Shown piece after piece: positions 1-9,187 of a DNA stretch of 64,000 nt. Below the pieces are notes generated by a model. It made no database searches and was not told where the DNA came from. It worked only from the letters and a program-made list of their open reading frames with translations. Where the stretch lies: NCBI RefSeq assembly GCF_032452875.1, contig NC_083873.1:75017987-75081986 (forward strand), written 5' to 3'. Numbering within the stretch: the first letter of the stretch is position 1; each line of letters opens with the position of its first letter. Source of the stretch: Bos javanicus (Eukaryota > Chordata > Mammalia > Artiodactyla > Bovidae). The position numbers and the translations under genes are program-made.

Positions 1-184
1 GGTAAAATATTAACAAGTCATAATATTCAGTTTCAGAAGCTTAAATAGGGCAACAGGGATAAATAGATTCTTGTACAAACCTAAAAGCAGTGGGATTTTG
101 AAACCTATATTAGAAAGATTATTTCCAAGGGAGTAAGGGAAATGATAAAAAACACAGAAAATTTAACTGCATGTTTTCAGATCA
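1..184. other. AT-rich single-copy-like flank
   Basis: No repeat or coding signal recognised before the first BovB piece begins. Confidence 0.5.
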
Positions 185-1166
185 TATCAGTCGCTCAGTC
201 GTGTCCCACTCCTTGCGATCCCATGAATCGCAGCACGCCAGGCCTCCCTGTCCGTGACCAACTCCCGGAGTTCACTCAGACTCACGTCCATCGAGTCAGG
301 GATGCCATCCAGCCATCTCATCCTCCGTCGTCCCCTTCTCTTCCTGCCCCCAATCCCTCCCAGCATCAGGGTCTTTTCCAATGAGTCAACTCTTCACATG
401 AGGTGGCCAAAGTACTGGAGTTTCAGCTTTAGCATCATTCCTTCCAAAGAAATCCCAGGGCTGATCTCCTTCAGAATGGACTGGTTGGATCTCCTTGCAG
501 TCCAAGGGACTCTCAGGAGTCTTCTCCAACACCACAGTTCAGAAGCATCAATTCTTCGGTGCTCAGCCCTCTTCACAGTCCAACTCTCACATCCATACAT
601 GACCACAGGAAAAACCATAGCCTTGACTAGAAGGACCTTTGTTGGCAAAGTAATGTCTCTGCTTTTGAATATGCTCTCTAGGTTGGTCATAACTTTCCTT
701 CCAAGGAGTAAGTTTCTTTGAACTTCATGGCTGCAGTCACCATCTGTAGTGATTTTGGAGCCCAGAAAAATAAAGTCTGACACCGTTTCCCCATCTATTT
801 CCCATGAAGTGGTGGGACCAAATGCCATGATCTTCGTTTTCTGAATGTTGAGCTTTAAGCCAACATTTTCACTCTCCACTTTCACTTTCATCAAGAGGCT
901 TTTGAGTTCCTCTTCACTTTCTGCCATAAGGGTGGTGTCATCTGCATATCTGAGGTTATTGATATTTCTCCCGGCAATCTTGATTCCAGCCTGTGTTTCT
1001 TCCAGTCCAGTGTTTCTCATGATATACTCTGCATATAAGTTAAATAAACAGGGTGACAATATACAGCCTTGAAGAACTCCTTTTCTTATTTGGAACCAGT
1101 CTGTTGTTCCATGTCCAGTTCTAACTGTTGCTTCCTGACCTGCATACAAATTTCTCAAGAGGCAGA
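185..1166 (-). mobile_element. BovB (RTE) LINE, 3' third
   Basis: The left edge is the BovB 3' terminus read in reverse and the right edge lies within the reverse transcriptase, so this is a 5'-truncated insertion on the minus strand. Text matches the other BovB copies in this window almost word for word (for example 22579 onward and 27062 onward). I could not find a target-site duplication. The sequence is close to the window consensus, so the copy is fairly young. Confidence 0.93.
187..1158 (-). pseudogene. BovB polymerase, C-terminal reverse transcriptase part
   Basis: On the minus strand one frame is open from 1158 down to 187 apart from a single TGA at about 394-396, giving 254 and then 64 codons. 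In the family this protein is an APE-type endonuclease plus reverse transcriptase that primes on nicked target DNA in the nucleus. Visible here are the QGCILSPCLFNLYAE block and the catalytic YADD box followed by TTLMAES, then the C-terminal tail rich in arginine and lysine (RKRRGRRRMRWLDG). The endonuclease and the first catalytic aspartate motif are missing through 5' truncation. The stop falls where other copies read CGA, so CpG decay is the likely cause. It is non-functional as it stands. Confidence 0.88.
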
Positions 1167-1222
1167 TACTCTACTTAAAATTTCTGACAGTCATCTTATA
1201 TTTGGGGGAGTTATATGTACTT

Positions 1223-1346
1223 GAAAAGTGAAAGTGAAAGTCCCTCAATTGTGCCTGACTCTTTGCAACCCAATGGTCTATAGAGTCCTTGGAATTCTCT
1301 AGGCCAGAATACTGAGGTGGGTAGTATTCCTTTCCTTTCTTCAGGT
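1223..1346 (-). mobile_element. Bov-tA/Bov-A SINE fragment
   Basis: A worn copy of the Bov-A body on the minus strand: GTGAAAGT run, a TGACTCTTTGCAACCC block and the CCAGAATACTG block are all present, but the tRNA-derived head is lost. It is more divergent than most SINEs in the window. Confidence 0.75.
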
Positions 1347-2381
1347 TCTCATTACTCAAAACATCAAGAATGATATTATTAACTAAATAAATGTCTGATA
1401 TTTTGATACTTCTATAAGTCCCTAAAATACTAAAACTAAAAGCAAATAATTAAAAGAAATTGATGTGCATGTTACTGTCAGTGTGTGTTTATAGCAATGT
1501 ATATGATAAATGAGAATCACATAATGAACATCATAAAATCATTTGAAAAAAATAAAATATATACACATTCATAATTCTCAAGAAACTGTTGTGGTCAAAG
1601 ATATGTTTTGCTATTTTACTTTTAGAAACAACTGGAAACTTTTAACTCATATATTTTCCATTTTAATCATGAAGTGTTAATAAGGGTAAAATGTGAATTA
1701 GGATTTTAGTTCATTTTGGTTTTCATATGTACATACATAATTGTTTTCAAATTTTTTAAAGTTTGTTTTATTCCATGGAATAAAACAATCTACAGATTCC
1801 TTTACTTTTTAACCTTAATGTTCTTTCCCTTGAGCTTTACTTACAAAATAATACTCCCAGGAGTTTCAGGTAGAAACAAAGAAAAATAATTGTCAAGTCT
1901 GACTGAAAGCAAACAGTTGCATTTCACATTACATTAATGTAGTGACTGACAAGAGATAGTATTTGTTTAAAAATAATACATAATATTACTACCAATAGTT
2001 TTGTGTCAGTTTGATAAATGAGTTCATAGGGTATCTCATGTCTACCAGCATTCTACTTTGGCTTAGTTTGAGATTTCTTTGTCAATCAATTTTCAGTTGA
2101 GCATTTGAGTTTACACATTATCAAATAATAATAATAATAAACCTAAAGCCTTCTGGATAGATATACTGAGAGTAATTAGTATTACAGTCACATTTATGTT
2201 TGTAGAACTTAGAGGCAAATTCCTCTATAAAAATTGAACTATGACCTCTTCATTGGTAAAGTAGTAGAGCACAGAGCTAAAACTATGATAAATAATTATA
2301 TCACAAGTTTAACTGTTTAGCATTTGATACTTTACAGTGTCCTAAGAAAATACAGTTACATAATGACAATCAAGAAATCAA
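1347..2381. other. AT-rich unique DNA with short (AAT)n
   Basis: No gene or recognisable family. A small (AAT)n run lies at 2124-2140. The last ten bases (2372-2381, AAGAAATCAA) are the probable target-site duplication of the L1 that follows. Confidence 0.5.
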
Positions 2382-2721
2382 GGGGGAGGAGCCAAGATGG
2401 CGGAGGAGTAGGACGGGGAGAACACTTTCTCCCCCACAAATTCATCAAAAGAACATTTAAACGTCGAGTAAATTCCACAAAACAACTTCTGAATGCCGGC
2501 AGAGGACATCAGGCACCCAGAAAAGCAACCCAACTCTTCGAAAGGAGAGAGAAGAAATACAGCTCCACCCACCAGAACACCGACACAAGCTTCCCTAACC
2601 AGGAAACCTTGACAAGCCACCTGTACAAACCCACACACAGTGAGGAAACGCCACAATAAAGAGAACTCCACAAACTGCCAGAATACAGAAAGGACACCCC
2701 AAACTCAGCAATTTAAACAAG
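2382..2721 (+). promoter_or_regulatory. L1 5' UTR / internal promoter with YY1 site
   Basis: CAAGATGG at 2393-2400 followed by CGG matches the YY1 site that sets the start position in primate L1s. The region carries several CpGs and is only 340 bases long, short beside the roughly 900 bases of human L1. It is also open on the plus strand in one frame (to 2659) and on the minus strand in one frame (2671 to 2378). Confidence 0.7.
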
Positions 2722-3645
2722 ATGAAGAGACAGAGGAATACCCAGCAGATAAAGGAACAGGATAAATGCCCAACAAACCAAACAAAAGAGGAAGAGATAG
2801 GGAATCTACCTGATAAAGAATTCCAAATAATGATAGTGAAATTGATCCAAAATCTTGAAACTAAAATGGAATCACAGATAAATAGCCTGGAGACAAGGAT
2901 TGAGAAGATGCAAGAAAGGTTTAACAAGGACCTAGAAGAAATAAAAAAGAGTCAATATATAATGAATAATGCAATAAATGAAATTAAAAACACTCTGGAG
3001 GCAACAAATAGTAGAATAACAGAGGCAGAAGATAGGATTAGTGAATTAGAAGATAGAATGGTAGAAATAAATGAATCAGAGAGGATAAAAGAAAAACGAA
3101 TTAAAAGAAATTAGGACAATCTCAGAGACCTCCAGGACAATATTTAATGCTACAACATTCGAATCATAGGGGTCCCAGAAGAAGACAGAAAGAAAGACCA
3201 TGAGAAAATACTTGAGGAGATAATAGTTGAAAACTTCCCTAAAATGTGGAAGGAAATAATCACCCAAGTCCAAGAAACCCAGAGAGTCCCAAACAGGATA
3301 AACCCAAGGCAAAACACCCCAAGACACATATTAATCAAATTAACAAAGATCAAACACAAAGAACAAATATTAAAAGCAGCAAGGGAAAAACAACAAATAA
3401 CACACAAGGGAATTCCCATAAGGATAACAGCTGATCTTTCAATAGAAACTCTTCAAGCCAGGAGGGAATGGCAAGACATACTTAAAATGATGAAAGAAAA
3501 TAACCTACAGCCCAGATGATTGTACCCAGCAAGGATCTCATTCAAGTATGAAGGAGAAATCAAAAGCTTTTCAGACAAGCAAAAGCTGAGAGAATTCTGC
3601 ACCACCAAACCAGCTCTCCAACAAATACTAAAGGATATTCTCTAG
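2722..3645 (+). pseudogene. L1 ORF1 (RNA-binding chaperone), three premature stops
   Basis: The frame from ATG at 2722 to TAG at 3643-3645 spans 308 codons, near the family size of about 300-340. ORF1p is a trimeric nucleic-acid chaperone that coats L1 RNA. Visible are an N-terminal basic stretch, a long heptad-rich coiled coil (about residues 40-125, with repeated EDRISELEDRM-like blocks), an RRM region containing the IRIIGVPEE motif near 3163-3189, and the C-terminal domain with LQARREWQDI near 3448 and YPARISFKYEGE near 3523. In-frame stops lie at 3112-3114 (TAG), 3145-3147 (TAA) and 3517-3519 (TGA). The first two remove the RRM and C-terminal domains from any product starting at 2722, so autonomous movement is very unlikely. 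Confidence 0.93.
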
Positions 3646-3696
3646 ACAGGAAACACAAAAACGGTGTATAAACTCGAACCCAAAACAATAAAGTAA

Positions 3697-6600
3697 ATGG
3701 CAACGGGATCATACTTATCAGTAATTACCTTAAACGTAAATGGGTTGAATGCCCCAACCAAAAGACAAAGACTGGCTGAATGGATACAAAAACAAGACCC
3801 CTACATATGTTGTCTACAAGAGACGCACCTCAAAACAGGGGAAACATACAGACTGAAAGTGAAGGGCTGGAAAAAGATTTTCCATGCAAATAGGGACCAA
3901 AAGAAAGCAGGAGTAGCAATACTCATATCAGATAAAATAGACTTTAAAACAAAGGCTGTGAAAAGAGACAAAGAAGGTCACTACATAATGATCAAAGGAT
4001 CAATCCAAGAAGAAGATATAACAATTATAAATATATATGCACCCAACACGGGACCACCACAGTACGTAAGACAAATGCTAACAAGTATGAAAGGAGAAAT
4101 TAACAATAACACAATAATAGTGGGAGACTTTAATACCCCACTTACACCTATGGATAGATCAACTAAACAGAAAATTAACAAGGAAACACAAACTTTAAAC
4201 GATACAATAGACCAGTTAGACCTAATTGATATCTATAGGACATTTCATCCCAAAACAATGAATTTCACCTTTTTCTCAAGTGCACATGGAACCTTCTCCA
4301 GGATAGATCATATCCTGGGCCATAAAGCTAGCCTTGGTAAATTCAAAAAAATAGAAATCATTCCAAGCATCTTTTCTGACCACAATGCAGTAAGATTAGA
4401 TCTCAATTACAGGAGAAAAACTATTAAAAATTCCAACATATGGAGGCTGAACAACACGCTGCTGAATAACCAACAAATCACAGAAGAAATCAAAAAAGAA
4501 ATCAAAATTTGCATAGAAACAAATGAAAATGAAAACACAACAACCCAAAACCTGTGGGACACGGTAAAAGCAGTCCTAAGGGGAAAGTTCATAGCAATAC
4601 AGGCACACCTCAAGAAACAAGAAAAAAGTCAAATGAATAACCTAACTCTACACCTAAAGCAACTAGAAAAGGAAGAAATGAAGAACCCCAGGGTTAGTAG
4701 AAGGAAAGAAATCTTAAAAATTAGGGCAGAAATAAATGCAAAAGAAACAAAAGAGACCATAGCAGAAATCAACAAAGCCAAAAGCTGGTTCTTTGAAAGG
4801 ATAAATAAAATTGACAAACCATTAGCCAGACTCATCAAGAAACAAAGGGAGAAAAATCAAATCAACAAAATTAGAAACGAAAATGGAGAGATCACAACAG
4901 ACAACACAGAAATACAAAGGATCATAAGAGACTACTATCAACAATTATATGCCAATAAAATGGACAATGTGGAAGAAACGGACAAATTCTTAGAAAAGTA
5001 CAACTTTCCAAAACTGGACCAGGAAGAAATAGAAAATCTTAACAGACCCATCACAAGCACGGAAATTGAAACTGTAATCAAAAATCTTCGAGCAAACAAA
5101 AGCCCAGGTCCAGACGGCTTCACAGCTGAATTCTACCAAAAATTTAGAGAAGAGCTAACACCTATCCTGCTCAAACTCTTCCAGAAAATTGCAGAGGAAG
5201 GTAAACTTCCAAACTCATTCTATGAGGCCACCATCACCCTAATACCAAAGCCTGACAAAGATCCCACAAAAAAAGAAAACTACAGGCCAATATCACTGAT
5301 GAACATAGATGCAAAAATCCTTAACAAAATTCTAGCAATCAGAATCCAACAACACATTAAAAAGATCATACACCATGATCAAGTGGGCTTTATCCCAGGG
5401 ATGCAAGGATTCTTCAATATCCGCAAATCAATCAATGTAATACACCACATTAATAAATTGAAAAATAAAAACCATATGATTATCTCAATAGATGCAGAGA
5501 AAGCCTTTGACAAAATTCAACATCCATTTATGATAAAAACTCTCCAGAAAGCAGGAATAGAAGGAACATACCTCAACATAATAAAAGCTATATATGACAA
5601 ACACACAGCAAACATTATCCTCAATGGTGAAATATTGAAAGCATTTCCTCTAAAGTCAGGAACAAGACAAGGGTGCCCACTTTCACCATTACTATTCAAC
5701 ATAGTTTTGGAAGTTTTGGCCACAGCAATCAGAGCAGAAAAAGAAATAAAAGGAATCCAAATTGGAAAAGAAGAAGTAAAACTCTCACTATTTGCAGATG
5801 ACATGATCCTCTACATAGAAAACCCTAAAGACCCCACCAGAAAATTACTAGAACTAATCAGTGACTATAGTAAAGTTGCAGGATACAAAATCAACACACA
5901 GAAATCCCTTGCATTCCTATACACTAATAATGAGAAAACAGAAAGAGAAATTAAGGAAACAATTCCATTCACCATTGCAACGGAAAGAAAATACTTAGGA
6001 ATATATCTACCTAAAGAAACTAAAGACCTATATTTAGAAAACTATAAAACACTGGTGAAAGAAATCAAAGAGGACACTAATAGATGGAGAAATATACCAT
6101 GTTCATGGATTGGAAGGATCAACATAGTGAAAATGAGTATACTACCCAAAGCAATTTATAGATTCAACGCAATCCCTATCAAGCTACCAACAGTATTCTT
6201 CACAGAGCTAGAACAAATAATTTCACAATTTGTATGGAAATACAAAAAACCTCAAATAACCAAAGCGATCTTGAGAAAGAAGAATGGAACTGGAGAAATC
6301 AACCTACCTGACTTCAGGCTCTACTACAAAGCCACAGTTATCAAGAGAGTATGGCACTGGCACAAAGACAGAAATATTGATCAATGGAATAAAATAGAAA
6401 GCCCAGAGATAAATCCACGCACATATGGACACCTTATCTTTGACAAAGGAGGCAAGAATATACAATGGATTAAAGACAATCTCTTTAACAAGTGGTGCTG
6501 GGATATCTGGTCAACCACTTGTAAAAGAATGAAACTAGACCACTTTCTAACACCATACACAAAAATAAACTCAAAATGGATTAAAGATCTCAACATAAGA

Positions 6601-7512
6601 CCAGAAACTATAAAACTCCTAGAGGAGAACATAGGCAAAACACTCTCCAACATACATCACAGCAGGATCCTCTATGACCCACCTCCCAGAATATTGGAAA
6701 TAAAAGCAAAAATAAACAAATGGGACCTAATTAACCTTAAAAGCTTCTGCACATCAAAGGAAACTATTAGCAAGGTGAAAAGACAGCCTTCAGAATGGGA
6801 CAAAATAATAGCAAATGAAGCAACCGACAAACAACTAATCTCAAAAATATACAAGCAACTCCTGCAACTCAACTCCAGAAAAATAAATGACCCAATCAAA
6901 AAATGGGCCAAAGAACTAAATAGACATTTCTCCAAAGAAGACATACAGATGGCTAACAAACACATGAAAAGATGCTCAACATCACTCCTTATCAGAGAAA
7001 TGCAAATCAAAACCACTATGAGGTACCATTTCACACCAGTCAGAATGGCTGCGATCCAAAAGTCTACAAATAATAAATGCTGGAGAGGGTGTGGAGAAAA
7101 GGGAACCCTCTTACACTGTTGGTGGGAATGCAAACTAGTACAGCCACTATGGAGAACAGTGTGGAGATTCCTTAAAAAACTGGAAATAGAACTGCCTTAT
7201 GATCCAGCAATCCCACTGCTGGGCATACACACTGAGGAAACCAGAAGGGAAAGAGACACGTGTACCCCAATGTTCATTGCAGCACTGTTTATAATAGCCA
7301 GGACATGGAAGCAACCTAGATGTCCATCAGCAGATGAATGGATAAGAAAGCAGTGGTACATATACACAATGGAGTATTACTCAGCCATTAAAAAGAATAC
7401 ATTTGAATCAGTTCTAATGAGGTGGATGAAACTGGAGCCTATTATACAGAGTGAAATAAGCCAGAAGGAAAAACATAAATACAGTATACTAACACATATA
7501 TATGGAATTTAG
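3697..7512 (+). CDS. L1 ORF2 protein: endonuclease and reverse transcriptase
   Basis: An uninterrupted 1271-codon frame, against about 1275 in human L1. ORF2p nicks genomic DNA at TT/AAAA-like sites and reverse-transcribes L1 or SINE RNA from the nick. Endonuclease residues are all present: N13 or N15 region (TLNVNGLN), E42 in LQETH, Y114 in NIYAPN, D144 and N146 in GDFN, D204 in SRIDHIL, and S227-D228-H229. The reverse transcriptase keeps D599 in SIDAEKAFD, the GTRQGCPLSP block, and FADD with D701-D702. The C-terminal cysteine knuckle C-x3-C-x7-H-x4-C (C1128, C1132, H1140, C1145) is intact. Start chosen by alignment of the ATGGCAACGGGATC context and the known N-terminal spacing. It lies 51 bases after ORF1, the usual dicistronic arrangement. 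Nothing in the sequence shows a disabling change, but activity is an inference. Confidence 0.96.
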   Translation: MATGSYLSVITLNVNGLNAPTKRQRLAEWIQKQDPYICCLQETHLKTGETYRLKVKGWKKIFHANRDQKKAGVAILISDKIDFKTKAVKRDKEGHYIMIKGSIQEEDITIINIYAPNTGPPQYVRQMLTSMKGEINNNTIIVGDFNTPLTPMDRSTKQKINKETQTLNDTIDQLDLIDIYRTFHPKTMNFTFFSSAHGTFSRIDHILGHKASLGKFKKIEIIPSIFSDHNAVRLDLNYRRKTIKNSNIWRLNNTLLNNQQITEEIKKEIKICIETNENENTTTQNLWDTVKAVLRGKFIAIQAHLKKQEKSQMNNLTLHLKQLEKEEMKNPRVSRRKEILKIRAEINAKETKETIAEINKAKSWFFERINKIDKPLARLIKKQREKNQINKIRNENGEITTDNTEIQRIIRDYYQQLYANKMDNVEETDKFLEKYNFPKLDQEEIENLNRPITSTEIETVIKNLRANKSPGPDGFTAEFYQKFREELTPILLKLFQKIAEEGKLPNSFYEATITLIPKPDKDPTKKENYRPISLMNIDAKILNKILAIRIQQHIKKIIHHDQVGFIPGMQGFFNIRKSINVIHHINKLKNKNHMIISIDAEKAFDKIQHPFMIKTLQKAGIEGTYLNIIKAIYDKHTANIILNGEILKAFPLKSGTRQGCPLSPLLFNIVLEVLATAIRAEKEIKGIQIGKEEVKLSLFADDMILYIENPKDPTRKLLELISDYSKVAGYKINTQKSLAFLYTNNEKTEREIKETIPFTIATERKYLGIYLPKETKDLYLENYKTLVKEIKEDTNRWRNIPCSWIGRINIVKMSILPKAIYRFNAIPIKLPTVFFTELEQIISQFVWKYKKPQITKAILRKKNGTGEINLPDFRLYYKATVIKRVWHWHKDRNIDQWNKIESPEINPRTYGHLIFDKGGKNIQWIKDNLFNKWCWDIWSTTCKRMKLDHFLTPYTKINSKWIKDLNIRPETIKLLEENIGKTLSNIHHSRILYDPPPRILEIKAKINKWDLINLKSFCTSKETISKVKRQPSEWDKIIANEATDKQLISKIYKQLLQLNSRKINDPIKKWAKELNRHFSKEDIQMANKHMKRCSTSLLIREMQIKTTMRYHFTPVRMAAIQKSTNNKCWRGCGEKGTLLHCWWECKLVQPLWRTVWRFLKKLEIELPYDPAIPLLGIHTEETRRERDTCTPMFIAALFIIARTWKQPRCPSADEWIRKQWYIYTMEYYSAIKKNTFESVLMRWMKLEPIIQSEISQKEKHKYSILTHIYGI

Positions 7513-7853
7513 AAAGATGGTAACAATAACCCGGTGTACGAGACAGCAAAAGAGACACTGATGTATAGAACAGTCTTATGGACTCTGTGGGAGATGGAGA
7601 GGGTGGGAAGATTTGGGAGAATGGCATTGAAACATGTAAAATATCATGTAAGAAACGAGTTGCCAGTCTAGGTTCGATGCACGATACTGGATGCTTGGGG
7701 CTAGTGCACTGGGACGACCCAGAGGGATGGTATGGGGAGGGAGGAGGGAGGAGGGTTCAGGATGGGGAACACATGTATACCTGTGGCGGATTCATTTTGA
7801 TATTTGGCAAAATTAATACAATTATGTAAAGTTTAAAAATAAAATAAAATTAG
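7513..7853 (+). other. L1 3' UTR with G-rich tract
   Basis: Noncoding tail between the ORF2 stop and the poly(A). The polypurine run at 7734-7755 has the spacing of a possible G-quadruplex. AATAAA-type words occur just before the tail (around 7837-7850). Confidence 0.85.
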
Positions 7854-7868
7854 AAAAAAAAAAAAAAA

Positions 7869-8398
7869 GGAGAGACATTACTTTGCCAGCAAAGGTCCAT
7901 CTAGTCAAGGCTATGGTTTTTCCAGTGGTCATGTATGGATGTGAGAGTTGTACTATAAAGAAAGCTGAGCACTGAAGAATTGATGCTTTTGAACTGTGGT
8001 GTTGGAGAAGACTCTTGAGAGTCCATTGGACACCAAGATGATCCAACCAACTCATCCTAAAGGAAATCAGTCCTGGGTGTTCATTTGAAGGACTGATGTT
8101 GAAGCTGAAACTCCAATACTTTGGCCCCCTGATGCGAAGAGCTGACTCTTTTGCAAAGACCCTGATGCTGGGAAAGATTGAACACGGGAGGAGAAGCATA
8201 TGACGGAGGATGAGATGGTTGGATGACATCACCGACTCAATGGACATGATTTTGAATAAATTCCGGGAGTTGGTGATGGACAGTGAGGCCTGGCATGCTG
8301 CAGTCCATGGGGTCCCAAAGAGTTGAACATAACTAAGTGACTTAACTGAACTGAACCACTATAATAAACAGCTGCCTGATTTCAGTTAAAAAAAAAAA
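7869..8398 (+). mobile_element. Probable L1 3'-transduced block (BovB piece, poly(A) signal, second poly(A))
   Basis: After the L1 A-tail comes a 5'-truncated BovB 3' end (7869 to about 8356), then 31 bases of non-repeat DNA containing AATAAA at 8363-8368, then A11 at 8388-8398. AATAAA followed about 20 bases later by poly(A) is the layout of a genuine cleavage site. Bases 8393-8402 (AAAAAATCAA) match 2372-2381 just before the L1 (AAGAAATCAA) with one difference, so the whole 2382-8398 may have moved as one unit. The alternative is a separate insertion of the BovB piece into the L1 tail. Confidence 0.6.
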
Positions 8399-8593
8399 TC
8401 AATAATGAGTTATAAGGAGTATGTTTCCTGTGTTTATAAGTATATATCAGCACAATTTGAGTTTTAGCTAGAAATTTTCCACTTTATCCCAGCATTAAAT
8501 TAATATGATCAAAGACATGCTATTTAAAAATTCATAAATCATTTTTAAGATAAAAATCAAAGGAAGTTCTTTGGCAGTATTTATATTAAGAAA
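8399..8593. other. AT-rich unique DNA
   Basis: Nothing recognised between the second poly(A) and the next SINE. Confidence 0.5.
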
Positions 8594-8869
8594 CTGCTAC
8601 TGTTGCTGCTGCTAAGTCGCTTCAGTAGTGTCCGACTCTGTGCAACCCCATAGACGGCAGCGCACCAGGCTCTGCTATCCCTGGGATTCTCCAGGCAAGA
8701 ACACTGGAGTGGGTTGCCATTTCCTTCTCCAATGTGTGAAAGGTAAAGTGAAGTCGCTCAGTCGTGTCTGACTCTCAGGGATCCCATGGACTGCAGCCTG
8801 CCAGGCTCCTCCATCTATGGGATTTTCTAGGCAAGAGTACTGGAGTGGCTTGCCATTGCCTTCTTCGAT
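8594..8869 (-). mobile_element. Bov-A2 SINE
   Basis: Two Bov-A monomers in tandem with a (CTG)n-like left edge, which is the (AGC)n tail of Bov-A2 read in reverse. The monomers are joined by the GTGAAAG linker. ATATTAA words on both sides (about 8583 and 8870) may be a short target-site duplication. Confidence 0.9.
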
Positions 8870-8970
8870 ATTAAACAACTATAAGTATTCAAATGGAAAA
8901 ATGAATCAGCTTCCTCACATTTAATTCAGTTGCTTAATAAACAGCGATTTGTAGTGTTCTTTGGTCATGA

Positions 8971-9187
8971 GCATACTCGGCTGCTTAGTCATGTATGACT
9001 CTTTGCAGCCCACTGAACTGTAGCCCGCCAGGTTCCTCTGTGCATGGGATTTCCCAGGCAGGAATATTGGAGGGTGTTGCTATTTCCTATTCTAAGGGAT
9101 CTTCCCAACTAGGGATCCAACCCACGTCCTCCTGGTCTCCTGCATTGGCAGGCAGATTCTTTACCACTGTGCTACCCAGGAAGCCCC
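8971..9187 (-). mobile_element. Bov-tA SINE
   Basis: Bov-A body on the left and a degraded tRNA-derived head on the right, ending in the typical GCTACCCAGGAAGCCCC. Several substitutions and a partly lost B box make it an older copy. Confidence 0.88.

Larger units (their letters stand above)
2382..7868 (+). mobile_element. Full-length young ruminant L1 retrotransposon
   Basis: The element runs from a canonical L1 5' terminus (GGGGGAGGAGCCAAGATGG) to a 15-A tail at 7854-7868. Order: 5' UTR 2382-2721, ORF1 2722-3645 (three in-frame stops), a 51-base spacer, ORF2 3697-7512 (uninterrupted), 3' UTR 7513-7853. The 3' UTR holds a G-rich polypurine tract at 7734-7755 of the kind known from mammalian L1s. 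The same 3' end recurs nearly unchanged at 13811, 24131 and 43231, so this family was recently active here. The A-tail is followed directly by a BovB piece and a second poly(A), see the transduction entry. Confidence 0.95.

Noticed and set aside
2509..2927. Minus-strand hydrophobic frames over L1 5' UTR and ORF1
   Set aside because: They are mirror frames of the A-rich L1 sense strand; the apparent membrane-like composition follows from T-rich antisense codons.
7578..7829. 83-codon frame in the L1 3' UTR, repeated at 43762, 13862 and 24169
   Set aside because: It recurs because the L1 3' UTR recurs; there is no start context after ORF2 and the G-rich tract dictates the composition.
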